The notes: generated from the letters alone by a model not told the origin. A stretch of 14,311 nucleotides of DNA from an uncultured Pseudomonadota bacterium (GCA_946478635.1 CAMLCX010000070.1:1-14311); one strand, 5' to 3'. Positions 6,161 through 13,739 are shown, numbered from the stretch's first letter. Numbers and translations: made by a program.

Positions 6161-7267
6161 ATGTCCATCAAGAAGATCGCAGTGTTGGGAGCCGGCAACG
6201 GCGGATGCGCGGCCGCCGCGGATCTGACTTTGCGCGGCTTCCAAGTGCGTTTGTTCTCGCGCTCGGAAAGCACCATCGCGAAGCTCGCCCGGCGCGGCGA
6301 GATTGAGTTGATCGAGGCCGGCCAGCACACGACCGCGGCGCCCTATTTCATGAGCCCGCACCTGCCGCCGGTGGTGCAGGGCGTCGATTTGATCGTCATC
6401 GCGACGCCGGCGGTCGGCCACGAATACCTCGCCAAGAATTTGGCGAAATATTTAAGCGATGGCCAGCGCATACTCCTCAACCCGGGTCACACCGGCGGCT
6501 CGCTTCATTTTGCCAACCTGTTAAAGCAACTCGGTTGTAAAGCGCGGGTGCAAATCTGCGAGACGGTGACGCTGACTTATATCTGCCGCATGCCGGAACC
6601 GGGAAAAGTGGAGATCTACCGGCGTACCAGCAATCTTCGCTGCGCGGCGTTTCCGGGCAGGCAAACAGAAAATCTCGTCAACGAATTGCAGAGTGTATTT
6701 CCCAATGTCATTGCGGCGGCGAATGTGCTGGAAACCGGATTGTCGAACATCAACGCGATCATGCATCCCGCCGGTATGCTTGGCAACACGGGATGGATCG
6801 AAAAGAGCGGCGGCGATTTTCTCTGGTACGCCGAAGGCATCACGCCTTCGGTCGGCAGGTGGATCGATGCGGTGGACGGCGAGCGCTTGGCAATCGTGCG
6901 GGCGCTGGGCCTCGAACCGCTCCGCTTCGTCGATATTTTTCATCAAGCCGGGCTCACGACCGATGCGGGCCGCGCCAGCGGATCGGCGTACCAGGCGATT
7001 CGCGAAAGCGAACCGAACATGACGATCAAGTCGCCGCCTTCGCTCGATCATCGCTACATTAGAGAGGATATTGGCTTTGGGCTCGTGCCGATGGCGGAGA
7101 TCGGTAAATTGTTTGGCTTCAAAACGCCGGTCATGGATGCGCTGATCGCGCTGGCAGCGACGGCTCTCGCGGTGGATTTCCGCGCCGAGGGGCTGACTCT
7201 CGAGAAGATGGGGCTCGCGGGCACAAGGGCGGAGGACCTGCCGAAGATTCTTGAGAATGGATTTTAA
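6161..7267 (+). CDS. Octopine/opine dehydrogenase family NAD(P)-dependent oxidoreductase
   Basis: 368 residues from ATG 6161. The N-terminus is a Rossmann fold: KKIAVLGAGNGGCAAAADL, with the dinucleotide-binding Gly-x-Gly-x-x-Gly at residues 10-15, then LIVIATPAVGHEYLAKNLA (77-95) and RILLNPGHTGGSLHF (103-117). The C-terminal half is the opine dehydrogenase helical domain: NINAIMHPAGMLGNTGWI (196-213) with His202 in the place of the catalytic His, and HRYIREDIGFGLVPMAEIG (297-315), a conserved signature. Family enzymes reductively join an amino acid to a 2-oxoacid or oxidatively split the opine. An upstream in-frame ATG at 6074 would run through the palindrome at 6077-6125 and gives an unlikely leader, so ATG 6161 is preferred, though no good Shine-Dalgarno precedes it. 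In this operon-like block, opine or imine oxidation for catabolism seems more likely than opine synthesis; that direction is inferred. Confidence 0.9.
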   Translation: MSIKKIAVLGAGNGGCAAAADLTLRGFQVRLFSRSESTIAKLARRGEIELIEAGQHTTAAPYFMSPHLPPVVQGVDLIVIATPAVGHEYLAKNLAKYLSDGQRILLNPGHTGGSLHFANLLKQLGCKARVQICETVTLTYICRMPEPGKVEIYRRTSNLRCAAFPGRQTENLVNELQSVFPNVIAAANVLETGLSNINAIMHPAGMLGNTGWIEKSGGDFLWYAEGITPSVGRWIDAVDGERLAIVRALGLEPLRFVDIFHQAGLTTDAGRASGSAYQAIRESEPNMTIKSPPSLDHRYIREDIGFGLVPMAEIGKLFGFKTPVMDALIALAATALAVDFRAEGLTLEKMGLAGTRAEDLPKILENGF

Positions 7268-7286
7268 CGGTTGGCGGATCAGCCCA

Positions 7287-7352
7287 TCGTGATCATGCCG
7301 TGGAGCGTGACACGTCAATCTGTACGAACACGAGCACGATCCACGATCACGA
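7287..7352. repeat. Palindrome built of 6-bp tandem units (ACGANC)
   Basis: The right arm is a run of hexamers ACGAAC, ACGAGC, ACGATC, (C) ACGATC, ACGA from 7324 to 7352. The left arm pairs with it: TCGTGATC 7287-7294 with GATCACGA 7345-7352, then after a 5-nt bulge GTGGA 7300-7304 with TCCAC 7340-7344, and CGTG 7306-7309 with CACG 7335-7338, 17 pairs in all. It begins 20 bases after the opine dehydrogenase stop and ends before the Shine-Dalgarno of the next gene. Confidence 0.6.
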
Positions 7353-7371
7353 ATGACTTGGGAGAATATTT

Positions 7372-8355
7372 ATGCGTATTGGTTTATGTTTTGACGGTTT
7401 CTATTCCATTCAGGAAATGATCGAGCTGGCCAAGCTCGCCGACGAAGCCGGCATGCATTCTCTCTGGATGTCGGATCATCTTTGCTTTCGCGATTCCATG
7501 ACGACTTCAATGGCGTTGTTGGCGTCGACTAAAAATATCAAAGTCGCGGCGGCGCCGATGAGCCCGTATTCGCGCAATCCGATCATCACCGCCATGTCGA
7601 TTGCGACCATGGATGAGTTTGCGCCCGGCCGCGTGCTCGCCAGTCCGGGCACCGGCAACGCCGCGGCGCTCAAAGAAGCAGGCATGGAATCGCCCCATCC
7701 GCTGCAAACCATGCGCGAGTACGTCGAGATCTTGCGCCGCTATCTCAGGGGCGCGGCGGTGAATATTCAAGGCAAGGTGTTTCAGATCAACGGCGCCAAG
7801 ATGGGCTTCGCGCCGGCGGCGGCGATTCCCATGTATATCACCGCGGTGCGCCCGCTCATGCTCCGCCTCGGCGGCGAGATCGGCGACGGCGTTCTTCTCT
7901 CCGGCGGCTGTTCGCCGGGTTATATTGCGCGTTGCGTGGATGAAGTCAAAGCCGGTGCAACGAAGGCGGGGAAGAGTCTCGATCAGTGCGATGTCGCCGG
8001 GTTTGTAACGGCGGCCGTGTCCAACGATCCCAGAGAAGCGGTGGAGGCCAACAAGCTGTTCCTCGCCTATATATTCCGCAACGTGCATCACGCCGACAAT
8101 ATCCGCCTCGGCGGCGGCACAATCGATCAGCAAGGACTCGCCGCCGCGGTGGCGAAGCGCGATTGGGAGGCGGCAAAGAAATTCATCAGCGACGACGTCG
8201 TGCATGCCCATTCCATCGCCGGCACGGCGGCTGATTGCCGAAAACAATTGGCGTCCTTCATTGCCGGCGGTCTCAATCTGCCGATCCTGCTACCCACCGG
8301 CACTCAAGAAGCGCGCAGGCAAGTCGTTCTCATGGCGCGTGCGCTGGCGGGCTAA
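7372..8355 (+). CDS. LLM class (luciferase-like) flavin-dependent oxidoreductase
   Basis: 327 residues, a TIM-barrel of the bacterial luciferase/F420-dependent reductase type. Signatures in order: opening strand MRIGLCFDGFYS; LADEAGMHSLWMSDHL (22-37); VAAAPMSPYSRNPIITAMS (58-76); a glycine-rich turn FAPGRVLASPGTGN (83-96); TMREYVEILRRYLRG (113-127); and AAAIPMYITAVRPLMLRLGG then EIGDGVLLSGG (149-179), the standard cofactor-side motif. Members use FMNH2 or F420 to oxygenate or reduce small organics; the cofactor cannot be told from sequence. No luciferase beta partner or flavin reductase is nearby. GGGAG (7360-7364) sits seven bases before ATG 7372 and supports the start. Its place between the opine dehydrogenase and the transporter genes suggests a role in breaking down an imported compound, for example by monooxygenation; this is inferred. 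Confidence 0.9.
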   Translation: MRIGLCFDGFYSIQEMIELAKLADEAGMHSLWMSDHLCFRDSMTTSMALLASTKNIKVAAAPMSPYSRNPIITAMSIATMDEFAPGRVLASPGTGNAAALKEAGMESPHPLQTMREYVEILRRYLRGAAVNIQGKVFQINGAKMGFAPAAAIPMYITAVRPLMLRLGGEIGDGVLLSGGCSPGYIARCVDEVKAGATKAGKSLDQCDVAGFVTAAVSNDPREAVEANKLFLAYIFRNVHHADNIRLGGGTIDQQGLAAAVAKRDWEAAKKFISDDVVHAHSIAGTAADCRKQLASFIAGGLNLPILLPTGTQEARRQVVLMARALAG

Positions 8356-8435
8356 ATCGCGGAGAGTTTTATTTCTACGACGCATGCATTAAATAGATTG
8401 GTCCACCTATCGTCTAACCGAGGAGGTTTCGATTT

Positions 8436-9446
8436 ATGAACCTGACAGCCGTGCGATTCAGTATAGTGGCAGTCGCCTCATTGTGGCTATTCGGCGCGCC
8501 CCTGGGCGCCCAGCCGGTTAACCTCGATGCCGCCAAGAAAGAAGGAAAGCTGATGATTTACGGCACTATCGTGCCGCAAGTCATGACGCTGATTCAGAAG
8601 GGCTTCGAAGCGCAGTACGGGATCAAGGTCGAATACTGGCGCGCCGACGCGACCAAGGTCATCGACCGCGTACTCACCGAATGGCGCGCCGGCAAGCCGA
8701 ACTTCGATGTGGTTATCGGCGCGCGCGGTCCGCTGGCGCTGGGCAAAGCGGAAAATGTATATGCCAGGTACACGCCTCCGGCGGCGGCTAACTTTCCCGC
8801 CAAGTTCAAAGACAAGGATGGTCAACTTACCGCCATGCGAGTCACGCCGGTGGGCGTTCTCTACAATACGGAATTGGTAAAGTCGGCCGACGTACCGAAA
8901 ACATTTGACGATCTTCTGGACGGCAAGTGGCAGGGCAAGATCAGCATGCCCGATCCGTCCCGTCATGCCAGCACCGCCCAGTTCTTGTGGAACATGGAGC
9001 AGCTCAAGGGCGATAAATGGATGGACTTCGTGCGCGGTCTTGCCAAGCAAAAACCGCATCTGGTGGAGTCCTATTCCTCCGTGCCTAATGCGATCGTGCG
9101 CGGCGAAAGCGCCGTCGGCATCACCTACGTGCAATACGCGGGGCAGTTCAAGGGTCCGATCAGCTTTGCGCCGATCGACAGGGTTTTCGCCGATCCGAGC
9201 GACGCCGCGCTCGGCGCCAAGGCGCCCAACATGAATGCCGGCAAGCTGTTTATTGAATATCTCTGCTCCGCCGAAGGTCAAAGGAAAGTGGCGGACACCG
9301 GCGAATTTGTGCTCGCTCCGGGAATCTATCCGAATATTCAGAACGCGGATAAGATCATGGGCAGTCTGCTGCTCATGAAGGACGCCAGTAGCGAACAGCT
9401 CGGTAAACTGCAGGCTGAATTCCGGCAAATCTTTTTACAAAAATAG
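8436..9446 (+). CDS. ABC transporter substrate-binding protein (Fbp-like, type 2 fold), copy 1
   Basis: 336 residues. A Sec signal peptide spans about residues 1-25, with a hydrophobic core FSIVAVASLWLFGAPLG and cleavage after LGA, before QPVNLDAAKKEGK. The mature part follows the FbpA/extracellular solute-binding pattern: KEGKLMIYGTIVPQVM, YGIKVEYWRADATKV, LTEWRAGKPNFDVV, VTPVGVLYNTELV, PKTFDDLLDGKWQGKISMPD (154-173), and a late EYLCSAEGQRKVADTGEFV. The adjacent tyrosine pair that FbpA uses for Fe(III) is not evident; the comparable place reads VGITYVQYA, so an organic ligand is plausible. ATG 8436 has a strong AGGAGG (8421-8426) nine bases upstream. The next gene encodes a close paralogue (45 of 61 identical residues by eye over 152-212), and a fused permease follows, so it probably feeds that transporter. 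Confidence 0.92.
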   Translation: MNLTAVRFSIVAVASLWLFGAPLGAQPVNLDAAKKEGKLMIYGTIVPQVMTLIQKGFEAQYGIKVEYWRADATKVIDRVLTEWRAGKPNFDVVIGARGPLALGKAENVYARYTPPAAANFPAKFKDKDGQLTAMRVTPVGVLYNTELVKSADVPKTFDDLLDGKWQGKISMPDPSRHASTAQFLWNMEQLKGDKWMDFVRGLAKQKPHLVESYSSVPNAIVRGESAVGITYVQYAGQFKGPISFAPIDRVFADPSDAALGAKAPNMNAGKLFIEYLCSAEGQRKVADTGEFVLAPGIYPNIQNADKIMGSLLLMKDASSEQLGKLQAEFRQIFLQK

Positions 9447-9474
9447 CGGCAATATCGGCCTTTCTCTCGAAACC

Positions 9475-9501
9475 TTGACTTGAAACCATGCAATTTATAC
9501 C
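9475..9501 (+). promoter_or_regulatory. Candidate sigma70-like promoter before the second binding-protein gene
   Basis: TTGACT (9475-9480, five of six matches to TTGACA) is followed after 15 bases by TATACC (9496-9501). Spacing is short and the -10 imperfect. If active, it would let the second binding protein be expressed separately from the first, with a leader of about 25-30 bases. Confidence 0.35.
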
Positions 9502-9522
9502 TTTTACGCTGGCGTAGATCCA

Positions 9523-9529
9523 AAGGAGG
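9523..9529 (+). promoter_or_regulatory. Shine-Dalgarno AAGGAGG for a GTG start
   Basis: AAGGAGG ends four bases before GTG 9534-9536. It sets the start of the second binding protein at this GTG, which is immediately followed by a signal-peptide-like sequence, and rules out the longer in-frame ATG further upstream. Confidence 0.75.
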
Positions 9530-9533
9530 ACTT

Positions 9534-10556
9534 GTGAGTCGAAAAATTAATTATTGGGTGACTGTTTTGGGGGTGTTTGCTCTGGCAGGTACGGCAACCC
9601 ACAAAAATGTATCGGCTCAGGCGGTCAACGTCGAGGCCGCCAAAAAGGACGGGAAAATCGTCGTCTATGGAGCACAGGTTCCGCAAGCGATGAAACCGCT
9701 CCATGCGGCTTTTGAAAAAAAATACGGCATTTCGGTCGAGTACTGGCGCGGTTCATCGACGCAGGTTTCGGAACGCGCGCTGACCGAATGGCGCGCCGGC
9801 AAGCCTGGCTTCGATGTTGTCGAAGGCAATCGCGGCGTTCAATTGATCATGCGCGATGAAGGTCTATTTCAGAAATTTGTCCCGCCGTCGTCGGAAAAGT
9901 TCCCGGCGCAGTTTAAGGAAAAAGACGGCATGATCACCCCCTGGCGCGTGTTGCCGATCAGCATCCTGTACAACACCGACATGGTCAAACCGGCTGATCT
10001 TCCCAAGACCTTTGATGATCTGCTGAATCCGAAATGGAACGGCAAAATTACGATGCCCGATCCGACCCGCCACACCACGACCGCGCAGTTTCTGTGGAAT
10101 CTGAGCAAGTTCAAAGGCGACAAATGGCTGGACTTCGTCAAGGCGCTGGCCAAGCAGAAACCGCTTCTGGTCGAATCCCTGGCTCCCGTGACGACCACGA
10201 TTATCAAAGGCGAGGCGCCGGTGGGCATCACCTACATCAAATATGTAAAGCAATACAAGGGACCGGTAAGTTACGTTTTGATGGACAAATATTTGACCGA
10301 TCCGAACTACATGAGTCTGAGCGCCAAGGCGACACATGCCAATGCGGCGAAGCTTTATCTTGAGTTCATTTGCTCGTCGGAGGGGCAAAAGCTGGTCGCT
10401 GAAGAAGGGGAGTTCGTGATGTCGCCCGGAATTTTTCCGCCCATCAAGAACGCCGAAAAAGTCGCTCCCGATATGGTTTTTATGGACAACCCGTCCGAGG
10501 ACGAATTTAAAAAGCTGATGGGCAATACCTTTCGGGACATTTTTTTCGGCAAATAG
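9534..10556 (+). CDS. ABC transporter substrate-binding protein (Fbp-like, type 2 fold), copy 2
   Basis: 340 residues from a GTG start. A signal peptide covers about residues 1-28 (basic start SRKINYW, core VTVLGVFALAG, cleavage after VSA, before QAVNVEAAKKDGK), matching the cleavage position in copy 1. The mature protein shares the same motif order: YGISVEYWRGSSTQV, LTEWRAGKPGFDVV, VLPISILYNTDMVKPADLPK, WNGKITMPDPTRHTTTAQFL, VGITYIKYVKQYKGPVSY, CSSEGQKLVAEEGEFVMSPG. It is a tandem duplicate of the upstream gene, 87 bases away. Differences cluster in ligand-facing loops (for example EGNRGVQLIM against IGARGPLALG in copy 1), suggesting related but distinct ligands; that is inference. It may have its own promoter (9475-9501). 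The fused permease begins about 52 bases downstream, with a hairpin between them. Confidence 0.92.
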   Translation: MSRKINYWVTVLGVFALAGTATHKNVSAQAVNVEAAKKDGKIVVYGAQVPQAMKPLHAAFEKKYGISVEYWRGSSTQVSERALTEWRAGKPGFDVVEGNRGVQLIMRDEGLFQKFVPPSSEKFPAQFKEKDGMITPWRVLPISILYNTDMVKPADLPKTFDDLLNPKWNGKITMPDPTRHTTTAQFLWNLSKFKGDKWLDFVKALAKQKPLLVESLAPVTTTIIKGEAPVGITYIKYVKQYKGPVSYVLMDKYLTDPNYMSLSAKATHANAAKLYLEFICSSEGQKLVAEEGEFVMSPGIFPPIKNAEKVAPDMVFMDNPSEDEFKKLMGNTFRDIFFGK

Positions 10557-10588
10557 TTTCGGCGGGAACGGCGACAATTTCGAATGAT

Positions 10589-10640
10589 CACAAAGGGGAC
10601 TGGTCTGCGTGGTCCGCGCGCGAGGTCGGTCCTCTTTGTG
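10589..10640 (+). promoter_or_regulatory. 12-bp hairpin covering the permease Shine-Dalgarno
   Basis: CACAAAGGGGAC (10589-10600) pairs with GTCCTCTTTGTG (10629-10640): eleven Watson-Crick pairs and one G-U. The left arm contains the AAAGGGGA that serves GTG 10609, and that GTG lies in the 28-base loop. Folded, the hairpin would hide the ribosome site; it could also cut down read-through from the binding-protein gene. Pairing is seen directly; control is inferred. No T-tract follows. Confidence 0.5.
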
Positions 10641-12414
10641 TTTCCGTGGCGGCGTGAAAGACACAACACTCACTGAACCCGTGGTTTCCAGCAGCCTGCT
10701 GGATCGCCCGTTGCGCGCTTTCAGGCAGAATCCCCAGCTGGGGGCGGTGATCGTTGTCGGTATCATCATCGCTTTTCTCAGCCTCTCGCCCACGTTGATG
10801 CTTTTCTACGGCAGTTTTTTGAGTAAGCCGCTGGGCGTGCCCGGAGATTTCACTCTGGCGCATTATCGGACCGCTTACGCGGATCCGCTCACCTACCAGT
10901 TGCTGTTCAACTCGTTTATTTTCGCCGCCGGCTCGGCCGGGCTCGCCACCGTGCTGGCGGCAACGCTGGCATGGATCGCAATTCGTACCAACGCGCCGTT
11001 TCGAAAGTTCTTTGAATTGACCGCGATCATCCCGAATATTTTTCCCCCCGTGATGCTCGCGGTGTCCTGGACGGTTCTGTTGAGTCCCCGCACCGGATTG
11101 ATCAACCGCCTGTTAATGGAGGTATTCGGTTTAGAGAATGCCCCGATGAATATTTACTCGCTCGGCGGAATGATTTTTGTCGAGGCGTTGATTACCGCGC
11201 CGCTGGCTTTTTTGATCGTCTCCGCTTCGCTCTATTCGATGGATCCATCGCTGGAAGAGTCCGCGCGGGTTGCTGGCTCGAACAACGCCCAGGTCGCCTG
11301 GCGCATTACTTTCCCGATTATCCGGCCGGCTTTGCTTGCCGCGGCGATGCTGAATTTTGTCCGCGCGATCGAAAGCTTCGATACGCCGGCGATCATCGCG
11401 CTGCCGGCTCGGATCGAGGTATTCACGACGAAGATTTATCGCGAAGCGGTCGGCGCTTTTCCGCCCAACCAAAATCTCGCGGCGACGTACGGCGTTTCGC
11501 TCTTGCTCGTGACGATGGTATTCGTCTATTTCTACCGGCGTTTAACCGCCAGGTCGGAGCGCTATGTAACGGTTACCGGTCGCGGCTATCGGCCGACGAT
11601 CATCGATTTGGGAAAGTGGCGCTATGTGGCGTCGGCCATCGCCGGCCTGATTTTGATTCTGATCGTGCTTTTGCCGTTTCTGGTGCTGATCTACGTCTCG
11701 TTTATCAGTTACGTGCATGTGCCGGGCGTGAAAACGTGGGAGTTGTTAACGCTCGAACACTACACTGCGAACCTGGCCGATCCCCGGACTTATCGCGCGC
11801 TGCAAAACAGCCTTTTCCTGGCCGTGGTCGGCGCCACGCTCTGTATGTTTCTGGCGGCGACAACGGCATGGGTCACGACCAAAACCAAGGGAAGGGGACG
11901 CGGCGCTATCGAAGCGTTGACTTTCATTCCCTGGGCCTTTCCGGGGACGGCCCTCGCTATCGGCCTTTTATGGACCTATGTGTACGTTCCATTGCCCATC
12001 TATGGGACTTTGTGGATTCTCCTGATCGGTTACATCACCCGCTTTCTGCCCTACGGGTTGCGCACCATGACCAGCACCGTGGTGCAAATTCACAATGACC
12101 TGCAGGAAGCGTCGCAGGTTTGCGGCGCAAGCTTTCACACCACTTTCTGGCGCGTGCTGCTGCCGCTGCTCCGTCCCGGATTTTTGGCCGGCTGGATCAT
12201 TCTAGCGACCATTTATCTGCGCGAGTTCAGCACGTCGGTTTTTCTCTACTCGCCCGGATCGGAACCCATTGGCCCTCTGCTTTACCACTTTTATGTCGAC
12301 GGGAATCTCGGGCCCATGTGCTCGCTGGCGCTGATCGTCAGCGTAGTGTGCATCGTTCTCATTATCATCGCTCGCCGGATCGGTGACGTCGGCGGCACGA
12401 TGGAAGGGCATTAG
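10609..12414 (+). CDS. ABC transporter permease with two fused membrane domains (FbpB-like)
   Basis: 601 residues with two tandem binding-protein-dependent permease domains, so one polypeptide supplies both transmembrane halves, as in iron(III)/2-aminoethylphosphonate/thiamine-type importers. Half 1 (about 43-310) has hydrophobic spans such as AVIVVGIIIAFLSLSPTLML and an EAA loop at 216-242 (EESARVAGSNNAQVAWRITF, then PIIRPAL). Half 2 (about 338-590) repeats this, with LILILIVLLPFLVLIYVSF and an EAA loop at 499-525 (QEASQVCGASFHTTFWRVLL, then PLLRPGF). The EAA loops dock the ATPase, so the protein looks functional. The partner binding proteins are the two genes upstream. No ATPase gene follows; it must lie elsewhere or be shared. 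The start is uncertain: GTG 10609 has AAAGGGGA nine bases upstream, but GTG 10654 (giving MKDTTLTEP) is possible, as is GTG 10681. Confidence 0.92.
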   Translation: MVRARGRSSLCFRGGVKDTTLTEPVVSSSLLDRPLRAFRQNPQLGAVIVVGIIIAFLSLSPTLMLFYGSFLSKPLGVPGDFTLAHYRTAYADPLTYQLLFNSFIFAAGSAGLATVLAATLAWIAIRTNAPFRKFFELTAIIPNIFPPVMLAVSWTVLLSPRTGLINRLLMEVFGLENAPMNIYSLGGMIFVEALITAPLAFLIVSASLYSMDPSLEESARVAGSNNAQVAWRITFPIIRPALLAAAMLNFVRAIESFDTPAIIALPARIEVFTTKIYREAVGAFPPNQNLAATYGVSLLLVTMVFVYFYRRLTARSERYVTVTGRGYRPTIIDLGKWRYVASAIAGLILILIVLLPFLVLIYVSFISYVHVPGVKTWELLTLEHYTANLADPRTYRALQNSLFLAVVGATLCMFLAATTAWVTTKTKGRGRGAIEALTFIPWAFPGTALAIGLLWTYVYVPLPIYGTLWILLIGYITRFLPYGLRTMTSTVVQIHNDLQEASQVCGASFHTTFWRVLLPLLRPGFLAGWIILATIYLREFSTSVFLYSPGSEPIGPLLYHFYVDGNLGPMCSLALIVSVVCIVLIIIARRIGDVGGTMEGH

Positions 12415-12439
12415 AAGATGACTATAAGCAAGTCAGGGT

Positions 12440-12520
12440 TGGAGTGTTGGAGTATTGGAGTATTGGAGCGTTGGGTTCCGAGCGCCCAGTGCTCCATTAC
12501 TCCATCACTCCAGTACTCCA
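12440..12520. repeat. Palindrome of 8-bp tandem units, TGGAGYNN x4 / inverse x4
   Basis: Left arm: TGGAGTGT, TGGAGTAT, TGGAGTAT, TGGAGCGT, TGGG (12440-12475). After a 9-base loop the right arm runs CCCA, GTGCTCCA, TTACTCCA, TCACTCCA, GTACTCCA (12485-12520), the inverse of the left. The fourth unit is TGGAGC in both arms. As + strand RNA, two variable dinucleotides that differ between arms still pair as G-U, so about 33 of 36 positions can pair. It starts 26 bases after the permease stop. Confidence 0.85.
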
Positions 12521-12551
12521 GCAGCGAGTAAGAGAGAAGAGGATTGGAAGA

Positions 12552-13739
12552 ATGGATGCTGGAACTGCAAAAAAGTTGATCGAGAAAAACCTCCTCTACG
12601 ACGAGGTCAAGCGGCTTGCGGTCAAGCTGGTGCAGCATGCGAGTCCCCAGACCGAATTGCTCGAAGCCGAACCCCAGGTGCTCGCGCTGATCCGCGATGT
12701 CATCAAGCCGGAATTGGAACAATCGGGGCTCAAGCCCTTTATCGACAAAATGGGGAATCTCGTTCTTCATCTGATCGGGCGGACGCGCAGCGAGCGGTTG
12801 ATGCTGGTCGGCTATGCTATGTGCGCGGCGCCGAGCACGATGCGAAATCCTTACTCCGGCGAGATCGTCGACGGGACGCCGTACAAACTGGATAAAGAAT
12901 GCGTGTGGGGGCGGGGCGCCTGCGAGCAAAAAGGCAGCCTGGCGGCGATGATGGCGGCGCTCAAGTTTGTCGGCGCGGCAAGGGTGGAACTGCCGAGCGA
13001 TTTATATTTCGTCGTCAGCACCGCCGGTGAAACCGGCAAGCATGATTCGCTCGCCTATGTTCTCGATCACGATAGCGTCGAGGCCGACTGGTGCATCATC
13101 GACGGGCCGCCGGAGATCCAGCTCGGCAACAAAGGCCGGGTGGACATCCGCGTGGTTGTGCGCGGCAGACAGTCGCACAGCAGCCGGCCCTGGGAGGGAA
13201 TCGACGCCATCGCCGGCGCCATGGCGGTCCTCGAAAAGTTGAAGCCGCTGATGCCCTTCCCGGAAACGAGATCTCATCCGGAGTTGGGGGAAGTGAGTTT
13301 GACCCCCAACGCCATCGAAAGTTTTCCCAAGGCGACGCACACGATCCAAAGCGAGTGCCGCATCATGTTCGACCGGCGACTGTTGCCGGGAGACGATCCA
13401 CGGAAGGCGATCCAGCAGATGAAAGATGCCATCGGCCAGATCGAACCCTACGAGATTGAGGTGCAGCCGCGCGACTTCATGTATCCGAGCGAAGTCCGGA
13501 AAGACGCCGAAGTGGTGGGCGCCCTCGAACACGGCATACGCACCATGCTCGGCTACGAGCCCAAGTTTTCATTTTCGACGGCGGCCAACGATACCGGGCT
13601 ATTCAACTTCCGCGGCATTCAAGCGATCAACTACGGATCGCGCGATATCCGCTTCCAGCACACCGATCACGACCTGGTGTCGGTGAACAATATTTTCAAC
13701 GCGGCGAAGGTGTTCGCGTTCCTGGCGATCCATCGCTAA
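12552..13739 (+). CDS. M20-type metallopeptidase/amidohydrolase family protein with altered metal motif
   Basis: 395 residues from ATG 12552, the usual length. The fold is M20 (ArgE/DapE/CPG2): an N-terminal helix region, strand LMLVGYAMCAAPSTM (83-97), WGRGACEQKGSLAAMMAALK (119-138), FVVSTAGETGKHDS (153-166), CIIDGPPE (181-188), the dimerisation domain with RGRQSHSSRPWEGIDAI (204-220) holding the conserved His209, and the final His370 region RFQHTDHDLVSVNN. In standard members the first motif is GHxD; here it reads GYAM, so His and Asp ligands are Tyr88 and Met90. The bridging Asp of GRGxxDxKG is Glu125, and the EE pair is reduced to Gly159-Glu160. Asp184, His209 and His370 remain. AAGAGG (12537-12542) is nine bases from ATG 12552; the longer frame upstream runs through the repeat at 12440-12520. 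Amide hydrolysis of an imported compound is possible but metal binding must differ from normal. Confidence 0.88.
   Translation: MDAGTAKKLIEKNLLYDEVKRLAVKLVQHASPQTELLEAEPQVLALIRDVIKPELEQSGLKPFIDKMGNLVLHLIGRTRSERLMLVGYAMCAAPSTMRNPYSGEIVDGTPYKLDKECVWGRGACEQKGSLAAMMAALKFVGAARVELPSDLYFVVSTAGETGKHDSLAYVLDHDSVEADWCIIDGPPEIQLGNKGRVDIRVVVRGRQSHSSRPWEGIDAIAGAMAVLEKLKPLMPFPETRSHPELGEVSLTPNAIESFPKATHTIQSECRIMFDRRLLPGDDPRKAIQQMKDAIGQIEPYEIEVQPRDFMYPSEVRKDAEVVGALEHGIRTMLGYEPKFSFSTAANDTGLFNFRGIQAINYGSRDIRFQHTDHDLVSVNNIFNAAKVFAFLAIHR

Noticed and set aside
8436..12414. Assignment as a ferric iron (FbpABC) transporter
   Set aside because: The adjacent Tyr pair used by FbpA for iron is not evident in either binding protein, no FbpC-type ATPase follows, and the neighbours are catabolic enzymes; only the fold similarity is kept.
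12444..12551. N-terminal extension of the M20 protein
   Set aside because: The extension is the translated TGGAGYNN palindrome; a plausible ATG with AAGAGG upstream exists at 12552 and the protein aligns with the family from there.
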